Source: Treponema sp. | GTDB taxonomy: Bacteria; Spirochaetota; Spirochaetia; Treponematales; Breznakiellaceae | Length of the DNA stretch: 5,468 nt | Direction: 5' to 3' | Assembly: GCA_031257595.1 (NCBI GenBank) | Contig: JAIROH010000072.1 | Span: 1-5,468 of the forward strand | Shown: piece after piece, positions 1 to 3,948 of the stretch | How positions within the stretch are numbered: position 1 is the first letter of the stretch | How the letters are laid out: each line of letters starts with the position of its first letter | The notes under the pieces: model-generated | Database searches by the model: none | Told to the model about the DNA's origin: nothing | Seen by the model: only the letters and a program-made list of their open reading frames with translations | Translations under genes and position numbers: made by a program

Positions 1-107
1 CCAACGTCCCCGAACAGGACGGCAGCGTTTTGACGCTTACAACGGGGATTATGGACGGAAAGGACATCGCTTTACTTTTTAACACCCTGTCGGTATATTC
101 TAACTGA
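1..107 (+). CDS. 3' end of an unidentified protein gene (partial)
   Basis: An open frame enters from the left edge (first full codon at position 3) and ends at TGA 105-107, giving 34 visible residues that finish FNTLSVYSN. The tail is mixed polar and hydrophobic, with a DGSVLTLTTG stretch that could be a beta hairpin and a following IALLFNTL helix-like stretch. I do not recognise the family and see no catalytic motif. The stop lies one base before the ATG of the FmdB-family gene, so the two are very probably cotranscribed and may be translationally coupled. That this is a real gene end is inferred from the uninterrupted frame and the tight junction. Confidence 0.6.
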   Translation, partial: NVPEQDGSVLTLTTGIMDGKDIALLFNTLSVYSN

Positions 108-108
108 T

Positions 109-477
109 ATGCCTACCTATGAATACGAGTGTAAAAGCTGCGGACACAGCTTTGAAGCCTTCCAGAGCATGAGTGACGCGCCGTTACGGGATTGTCCCCA
201 ATGCGGCAAAGAAGTGCGAAGGCTTATTAACGGCGGAACCGGGGTTATCTTTAAGGGTTCGGGTTTTTATGTAACCGATAAAAAAGCCGGGGCTTCCAAA
301 GACAGTAAAAAGTCCGGCGATAAAAAACCCGACGATAAGAAGCCCGGCGGCGAAAAGCCGGATTCGGCCTGCGCTTCCTGCGCCGCGGCCTCCGCGTGTC
401 CCTCCGCTCCCGCCGGAGGCGCGCCTTCCACGGGAAACGCCGGGGCGGGATCTTCCGCGGCCAAAGCCGCGGGCTGA
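109..477 (+). CDS. FmdB-family zinc-ribbon protein with Lys-rich and Cys-containing low-complexity tail
   Basis: A 122-residue protein. Residues 1-55 are a classic FmdB-type (CxxC_CXXC_SSSS) zinc ribbon: it opens MPTYEYECKSCG, has C8/C11 and C29/C32 as the four likely zinc ligands, and continues with RRLI and the family hallmark VIFKGSGFYVTD. The family is named after a proposed regulator of formamidase genes, but its biochemical role is generally unknown. Residues 58-84 form a Lys/Asp/Pro-rich linker with repeats of the type DKKPDDKKPGG. Residues 85-122 are Ala/Gly/Ser-rich with three more cysteines (C88, C91, C97). Such low-complexity tails are common in FmdB proteins, but the charged linker is long here. 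The ATG lies one base after the upstream stop, and no Shine-Dalgarno sequence is visible, which suggests coupling. The stop TGA overlaps the ATG of a tiny repeat-borne frame. Family assignment is secure; function is not. Confidence 0.92.
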   Translation: MPTYEYECKSCGHSFEAFQSMSDAPLRDCPQCGKEVRRLINGGTGVIFKGSGFYVTDKKAGASKDSKKSGDKKPDDKKPGGEKPDSACASCAAASACPSAPAGGAPSTGNAGAGSSAAKAAG

Positions 478-551
478 TGAACCTCTCCGCTTGGGTGTCA
501 AACCCCACTGCGAATGAACCTCTCCGCCCGGGGACCTAAACCCCATTGCGA
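477..551 (+). repeat. Two diverged tandem copies of a 37-38 bp repeat
   Basis: Copy 1 spans 477-513 and copy 2 spans 514-551. Both begin with the identical 14-mer ATGAACCTCTCCGC and share AAACCCCA, then one variable base, then TGCGA at the end. The middle differs, but in both copies a G run (GGG or GGGG) is followed by 7 unpaired bases and a matching C run, so each could form a short hairpin (GGG-TGTCAAA-CCC and GGGG-ACCTAAA-CCCC). The block fills the whole gap between the FmdB-family gene and the next zinc-ribbon gene. A third partial border (CGAATGAA) occurs at the start of the downstream gene, 549-556. The repeat could be a dispersed intergenic element in this genome; that cannot be tested in this window. 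Confidence 0.75.
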
Positions 552-555
552 ATGA
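514..555 (+). other. Micro-ORF in repeat copy 2, overlapping the next gene's start
   Basis: ATG 514 opens a 13-codon frame, MNLSARGPKPHCE, ending at TGA 553-555. The stop overlaps the ATG (552-554) of the downstream zinc-ribbon gene in an ATGA arrangement. A similar frame begins at ATG 477, overlapping the fmdB-like stop (TGATG), and runs 20 codons to TAA 537-539. Neither has a visible Shine-Dalgarno sequence. They could pass ribosomes from the FmdB-family gene to the next gene by termination-reinitiation. They could also be accidents of repeat borders that carry ATGA, so the call is weak. Confidence 0.25.
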
Positions 556-929
556 AAGGCAGCGCCCGTTTTTTCTGCGAAAACTGCGGTACCGAGGTAA
601 ACCGCGATACCGGGCGCTGCCCGTCCTGCGGCCGTATCTTCGCTTCCGTACGTTGTCCGGCCTGCGGCTTTACCGCCGCCGAATCGCTGTTTAAGGAAGG
701 CTGCCCCGTCTGCGGTTACTGCGCCCCGGCGGAAGATACGCGGACACCGGGGAACGCGCCGGCCTGGCCGCTCCCGCCATCCAGGGGCAAAACCGGACGC
801 CGGACGGCATATCCGGGGGAACGAAAAAAATCTTCCGGATGGTGTGTGGTTTCCTCGCTTCCCCTGGGGGTTTATGTTCGGGCTGTTTTTGCGCTGGCGG
901 CCGTAGCCGCGGCGTTTTTCGTGCTTTGA
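552..929 (+). CDS. Small double zinc-ribbon protein with C-terminal membrane segment
   Basis: A 125-residue protein from ATG 552; a TTG at 546 in frame would add two residues. Four CxxC pairs lie near the N-terminus: C9/C12 with C23/C26, and C35/C38 with C51/C54, plus C57. These suggest two consecutive rubredoxin-like zinc ribbons, each probably binding one zinc. Residues 59-100 are Pro/Arg/Gly-rich and probably disordered. Residues about 106-125 (GVYVRAVFALAAVAAAFFVL) are a hydrophobic stretch ending at the C-terminus, so the protein looks tail-anchored with its ribbons in the cytoplasm. I do not recognise a named family. It follows the FmdB-family gene on the same strand after the repeat block, so the two zinc-ribbon genes probably form one transcript. 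Its last 58 bp overlap the end of the convergent radical SAM gene. The start is uncertain because no Shine-Dalgarno sequence is present. Confidence 0.7.
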   Translation: MKGSARFFCENCGTEVNRDTGRCPSCGRIFASVRCPACGFTAAESLFKEGCPVCGYCAPAEDTRTPGNAPAWPLPPSRGKTGRRTAYPGERKKSSGWCVVSSLPLGVYVRAVFALAAVAAAFFVL

Positions 930-2056
930 ACGGAGATTGGGGCCGGGTTCCCGCATGCGGCGCAGTAATAGCGGCCTTGTGAATCGCGAAACTCCAGTCC
1001 GGCAAGGGAGCTTTTGTAGGGCGGGAAACCGTAGCGGGGACTGCGGCAGACCAGGACAGCGCCGCAGGCGGGACAGACCGTATCCCAAAATTCAGCCGCC
1101 CGTTCCGGGCGGAAAGCCGGCGGCGCCGCGTTTCCGATATAAATAAAATTACGCAGCCGGGGATGCCTGTCCGCGGCGCGCCGGGCAATTTGGAGCAGGG
1201 CGCCGGGTTTTGTGGGCGGGGCGTCCCATTTCCAGTCCGGGTGATAGGCCGAAAGATGCCAGGGAATCCCCTGGGCCCGCGGGCCGGTTTCGGTGGAGCC
1301 GCCGGCTTCGGCGGAAAGGCCGGTTTTGCCGGAAGCGCCGGTTTCCGGGGAAAGCCCCGCGATAAAGGCCGCCGTATCGTCGAGTTCCTCTTTACTGTCG
1401 TTCAGGCCCGGCACGACAAGGGTGGTGATTTCCAGGTGTACTCCCAGAGTGACGGCGATGCGGATAAAGTTCAGTACGGCCCGGAGATCTCCGCCGAGTA
1501 TTTTTGCGTAAGTTTCGGCGGAAAAACTTTTCAGGTCTATGTTGGCGGCGTCGGTAAGGGCAAGCGCTTCCGAAGCGGGCCCTTCGTTGATACAGCCGTT
1601 GCTTACCAGGATATTGGCGATTCCGGCGTCGCGGGCTTTTTCCATGCAGTCGAGCAGGTACTCAAAATGAACCAGCGGCTCGGAATACGTGTAGGCGATC
1701 TGTCCGCAGAGCGATTCGGCGGCTTCTTTTACAAGTTCGCCGGGAGAAATCCCGCGGCTCGGCGCATCGGCGGCCTGGGATATATGCCAGTTTTGGCAGA
1801 ACGGACAGCGGAGGTTACATCCGGCAAATCCCACCGAAAAAACGGAAGAGCCCGGCCTCCAGTGGTACAGGGGCTTTTTTTCGATTGGATCCACAGCCAG
1901 GGCGGTGATGTATCCGCGGCGGGAATCAACGGTCCCAAAGCGGGCAGGGTTATCCAAAACGCCGGCAGAGACGGAAACGCCGGAACGTACCCGGCAAAAT
2001 CCTGTTCCGTTCTTCTCAACGCCGCAGCCGCGCGGACAAAGCCCGCAATTATTCAA
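872..2056 (-). CDS. amrS: AmrS-type radical SAM enzyme (AmmeMemoRadiSam family)
   Basis: A 394-residue protein in the COG1180/AmrS group. Residues 4-24 hold the family's N-terminal cysteine set (C4, C7, C11, C21, the last in GFCRVR). The radical SAM cluster motif CNLRCPFC is at C80/C84/C87 and should bind a 4Fe-4S cluster and S-adenosylmethionine. YTYSEP, NIDLKSF and IPWHLSAYHPD are further family-typical stretches. The C-terminus has a zinc-ribbon pair, C328/C331 and C365/C368. AmrS proteins are linked by genome context to AMMECR1 and Memo-like partners; their reaction is not firmly established to my knowledge. The start is placed at TTG 2056, just before the first cysteine motif, with AAGGGG ten bases upstream. 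The frame stays open to a GTG at 2146, but that would run 98 bp inside the upstream gene. Two oddities are a four-copy hexapeptide repeat at residues 235-258 and a short extra tail (377-394) overlapping the convergent gene. No AmrA or AmrB gene is in view. Confidence 0.88.
   Translation of the reverse strand: MNNCGLCPRGCGVEKNGTGFCRVRSGVSVSAGVLDNPARFGTVDSRRGYITALAVDPIEKKPLYHWRPGSSVFSVGFAGCNLRCPFCQNWHISQAADAPSRGISPGELVKEAAESLCGQIAYTYSEPLVHFEYLLDCMEKARDAGIANILVSNGCINEGPASEALALTDAANIDLKSFSAETYAKILGGDLRAVLNFIRIAVTLGVHLEITTLVVPGLNDSKEELDDTAAFIAGLSPETGASGKTGLSAEAGGSTETGPRAQGIPWHLSAYHPDWKWDAPPTKPGALLQIARRAADRHPRLRNFIYIGNAAPPAFRPERAAEFWDTVCPACGAVLVCRSPRYGFPPYKSSLAGLEFRDSQGRYYCAACGNPAPISVQSTKNAAATAASAKTART
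1283..1354 (-). repeat. Four tandem 18-bp units encoding a hexapeptide repeat inside amrS
   Basis: Four consecutive 18-mers (1283-1300, 1301-1318, 1319-1336, 1337-1354) each begin GCCGG on the plus strand and share a TT..CGG/GGAAAG pattern. Read on the coding (minus) strand they give LSPETG, ASGKTG, LSAEAG and GSTETG. The block lies between the AAFIAG helix and the conserved IPWHLSAYHP strand. In family members as I recall them, LSP runs almost directly into IPWHLSA, so the array looks like a local expansion of the native LSPETG segment in a surface loop. The unit length keeps the frame intact. Confidence 0.85.
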
Positions 2057-2414
2057 TGAGGATACGCCCCTTGCGATCTCTGGTTTTGTTGACGAACTGA
2101 ATCGGGTCCTGTACCTCAAAGGGTTCAAGCAGCACTCCCCGCGCACCGCGGCGGACCCAAATTCTCACCAGGGGTATGCCCGCCCCGTCTTCCGTTACCG
2201 CCTGGGGTATATCCTCTACAAAAAGAACATCGGCCGTTTTGAATTCCATCAGTGATGGATTAACCCCCAGCGGATCGTAGACCAGCAGCAGTTTGTTTTT
2301 TTCCGAAGGGTGAGCGCGGGGATAACCGGTAAAAGGCACCGCGTTTTTCGGCGGCCCCCCGGAAAGTTTTACGATGTCCTTAATCGGCAGGGTTTCGGGT
2401 ACTTTTGATTTCAT
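2049..2414 (-). CDS. Conserved-looking protein of unknown function, coupled to amrS
   Basis: A 121-residue soluble protein with no cysteine, no signal peptide and no membrane segment. I do not recognise the family. The sequence alternates short hydrophobic strands with polar turns, for example KLLLVYDPLG (41-50), DVLFVEDI and PLVRIWVRRGARGVLLEPFEV, which suggests a small mostly-beta fold. The N-terminus MKSKVPETLPIKDIVKLSGG could be a short helix. The ATG at 2414-2412 has a good Shine-Dalgarno sequence, AAGGAA (2426-2421), seven bases upstream. It is the first gene after the divergent promoter region and overlaps the amrS start by 8 bp, so the two are cotranscribed and probably function together. 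A role as partner or accessory of AmrS is inference from position only. Confidence 0.75.
   Translation of the reverse strand: MKSKVPETLPIKDIVKLSGGPPKNAVPFTGYPRAHPSEKNKLLLVYDPLGVNPSLMEFKTADVLFVEDIPQAVTEDGAGIPLVRIWVRRGARGVLLEPFEVQDPIQFVNKTRDRKGRILIE
2057..2072 (-). promoter_or_regulatory. Shine-Dalgarno site supporting the TTG start of amrS
   Basis: On the minus strand AAGGGG (2072-2067) is followed by a 10-base spacer and then TTG at 2056-2054. The site lies in the last codons of the upstream 121-residue gene, and the TTG overlaps that gene's end (stop TAA 2051-2049), so the pair is probably translationally coupled. No ATG is available in this frame between 2146 and the first conserved cysteine; the only other options are GTG 2146 and TTG at 2128 and 2119. 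Confidence 0.6.
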
Positions 2415-2432
2415 ACACGTTTCCTTGTTTTA

Positions 2433-2461
2433 AATATATACGATCCGGAATGAAGAGTGAA
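2433..2461 (-). promoter_or_regulatory. Candidate sigma70-type promoter for the minus-strand pair
   Basis: On the minus strand TTCACT (2461-2456), a 17-base spacer and TATATT (2438-2433) match the -35 and -10 consensus at 4 and 5 of 6 positions. The predicted transcript start near 2426 would leave a leader of about 12 bases holding just the AAGGAA Shine-Dalgarno sequence. This is the only reasonable candidate seen in the gap. Confidence 0.4.
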
Positions 2462-2481
2462 GCGACAAAGAACGGCTGGAT

Positions 2482-2510
2482 TTTACACGCTCCGTATTAT
2501 ATGGTATAAA
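2482..2510 (+). promoter_or_regulatory. Near-consensus sigma70-type promoter for larA, probably leaderless
   Basis: TTTACA (2482-2487), a 17-base spacer and TATAAA (2505-2510) each match consensus at 5 of 6 positions with ideal spacing. The -10 box ends only 6 bases before the ATG at 2517, so transcription should begin at or within a base or two of the start codon. No Shine-Dalgarno sequence precedes that ATG, which fits a leaderless message. The site also argues against the in-frame GTG at 2457 as the start, since it lies upstream of the promoter. Confidence 0.65.
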
Positions 2511-2516
2511 CAACAC

Positions 2517-3830
2517 ATGAAGATATCGTTGCCGTATTTGGATAAAACGTTTTCCCTGGAATTCCCCGATGAAAACCTTCTGGCCGTGGCGGAACCAAAC
2601 GAGTACAAAACGGAAGGCGCTGCGGAAGAATTGATCGCGGAAGCCCTGGCAAAGCCATACGGACCTGCCGCGGCTCCGGCGGCCGGGGGGATGTCCGCGG
2701 TCCCAGGCACAAGCCTCGCGGAATTTTTACGCGGAGGGCGGCGGATCCTCATCATCATTAACGACGCCACGCGCCCCACGCCCACAGAGGCGATTCTCGC
2801 CGCGCTGCTCCCCGTCTGCGGGGAAACCGGCATCGGCGCCGAAAACCTCAGCCTGCTTGTGGCTACCGGCGCGCACCGGGCGCCGACCGAAGACGAGTAC
2901 AGGCAGATCCTGGGACGTTTTTTTGAAAGGCTCCGTCCCCGGTGTTTTTACCACGATGCCCGCAAAGATGACGATATGATCGATATCGGGACCACCCGGA
3001 ACGGTACGCCGATGCTGCTTAACAGGCGGCTTTTTGAGGCGGACAGGATCATCGCCACAGGCAGCGTGGAACCCCATTATTTTGCGGGCTTTACCGGCGG
3101 ACGCAAGGCCTTTCTTCCCGGCATCGCCGCGTATAAAACCATTGAGGCCAACCACAGGCAGGCCCTTTCCCCAAAAGCCCACTCCCTCGCGCTGGAAGGA
3201 AATCCGGTACACGAAGACATGATGGATGCCCTTCCGCTGATCAAGGCGCCGGTGTTTTCGGTAATGACCGTTCTTGACAAGGAACAGGGAGTCGCCGCGG
3301 CAACGGCCGGCGATCTTATGGCTTCATTCTACAAAGCCGTGGAAATCGCCCGGAAAATTTTTTGCGTCGCCGTTTCTTCAAAGGCCGACATCGTGGTTTC
3401 CGTGGCAAAGTTCCCGATGGACATCGACCTTTACCAGTCCCAGAAGGCTATCGACAACGGCGCCGTCGCCCTCAAGGACGGGGGAACGCTTATCCTTGTA
3501 TCAAGCTGCCGGGACGGAATTGGGGACGAGGCCTACGCCAAACTGCTGGCGGCTTCTTCATCCCCCGCCGACGCGATTGAGCGGATAAGGGCGGGCTACA
3601 AACTGGGTTATCACAAGGCCGCGAAAATGGCGGAGGTTTCCGGCAGGGCCGTGGTACGGGCCGTGTCGGAACTCAGCGAGGAACGGCTTTCCTCGATGTT
3701 TATCAAAAAGGCCGCGACGCCCCAGCAGGCCCTGGACGAAGCCCTTGCCGAAGCGAAGTCCAACGGAAACCCCTGTCCGAAAATCCTTGTGCTTCCCGAC
3801 GGCTGCGTAACCGTACCCGATCCGGGTTGA
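2517..3830 (+). CDS. larA: LarA-family nickel-dependent 2-hydroxyacid racemase
   Basis: A 437-residue protein, close to the usual LarA length of about 420-430. LarA enzymes racemise lactate or related 2-hydroxyacids by hydride transfer using a covalently bound nickel-pincer nucleotide. By alignment from memory with the Lactiplantibacillus plantarum enzyme, the key residues are present: R86 in NDATRPTP (their R75), H120 in ATGAHRAPT (H108), H187 in VEPHYFAGFTGG (H174), K197 in GGRKAFLPG as the cofactor attachment lysine (K184), H213 in IEANH as a nickel ligand (H200), and Q307/K310 in YQSQKA (Q295/K298). It should therefore be an active holoenzyme if the cell makes the cofactor with LarB, LarC and LarE, none of which is in this window. 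The family includes members acting on malate and other hydroxyacids, so the substrate is open. ATG 2517 gives the typical N-terminus MKISLPY. It has its own promoter and is probably monocistronic. Confidence 0.88.
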   Translation: MKISLPYLDKTFSLEFPDENLLAVAEPNEYKTEGAAEELIAEALAKPYGPAAAPAAGGMSAVPGTSLAEFLRGGRRILIIINDATRPTPTEAILAALLPVCGETGIGAENLSLLVATGAHRAPTEDEYRQILGRFFERLRPRCFYHDARKDDDMIDIGTTRNGTPMLLNRRLFEADRIIATGSVEPHYFAGFTGGRKAFLPGIAAYKTIEANHRQALSPKAHSLALEGNPVHEDMMDALPLIKAPVFSVMTVLDKEQGVAAATAGDLMASFYKAVEIARKIFCVAVSSKADIVVSVAKFPMDIDLYQSQKAIDNGAVALKDGGTLILVSSCRDGIGDEAYAKLLAASSSPADAIERIRAGYKLGYHKAAKMAEVSGRAVVRAVSELSEERLSSMFIKKAATPQQALDEALAEAKSNGNPCPKILVLPDGCVTVPDPG

Positions 3831-3837
3831 CGCCCAC

Positions 3838-3869
3838 GGTATATGGGAAGCTTCATTTCCACATTCACC
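3838..3869 (+). terminator. Imperfect hairpin after larA, possible weak terminator
   Basis: GGTATATGGGAA (3838-3849) can pair with TTCCACATTCACC (3857-3869) around a 7-base loop. The stem has about ten pairs, interrupted by a one-base bulge and a two-base mismatch. It starts 7 bases after the larA stop codon, where a terminator would be expected, but no T run follows, so intrinsic termination would be poor. It may be an mRNA-end hairpin or chance. Confidence 0.25.
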
Positions 3870-3935
3870 GGAATTTAACGGGTTTCTCATACTCCTTTAG
3901 CAATCGCCGGTTATACGTTGGGTAATCTTAACTCA

Positions 3936-3943
3936 AGAAGGAG
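3936..3943 (+). promoter_or_regulatory. Strong Shine-Dalgarno site of the alkaline phosphatase gene
   Basis: AGAAGGAG precedes two adjacent ATG codons, at 3949 (5-base spacer) and 3952 (8-base spacer). Spacing slightly favours the second ATG; both give the same signal peptide. It is the best ribosome site in the window and contrasts with the SD-less starts of the other plus-strand genes. No clear promoter and no Pho-box-like direct repeat was identified in 3831-3935. Confidence 0.8.
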
Positions 3944-3948
3944 TGTTT

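Noticed and set aside
892..919. GC-rich stem (GCGGC/GCCGC plus CGC/GCG) followed by TTTTT, resembling an intrinsic terminator
   Set aside because: The T run ends before the zinc-ribbon gene's stop at 927, so termination there would give a message without a stop codon. The bases are explained by codons for an Ala-rich membrane segment followed by Phe-Phe.
498..1088. 196-residue minus-strand frame across the zinc-ribbon gene and the repeat block
   Set aside because: Arg/Pro/Gly-rich shadow of the plus-strand CxxC-rich frame with no domain signal; its C-terminal part also lies across amrS in another frame.
1163..2059. 298-residue open frame on the plus strand opposite amrS, Gly/Phe-rich
   Set aside because: It is the antisense of a gene with secure radical SAM motifs, shows no recognisable domain, and its Gly-rich patch is just the reverse of the hexapeptide repeat. 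GC-rich codon use keeps the opposite frame open.
2057..2146. Upstream extension of amrS to GTG 2146
   Set aside because: The extra 30 residues lie wholly within the upstream gene and resemble no AmrS N-terminus, while TTG 2056 has AAGGGG at good spacing directly before the first conserved cysteine motif.
2457..2516. Upstream extension of larA to GTG 2457
   Set aside because: It would precede the near-consensus promoter at 2482-2510, and the LarA-like N-terminus begins at MKISLPY from 2517.
3880..3935. Possible phoA promoter or Pho box upstream of the alkaline phosphatase
   Set aside because: Only poor matches to -35/-10 hexamers with unsuitable spacing were found, and no direct heptamer repeats typical of a Pho box.
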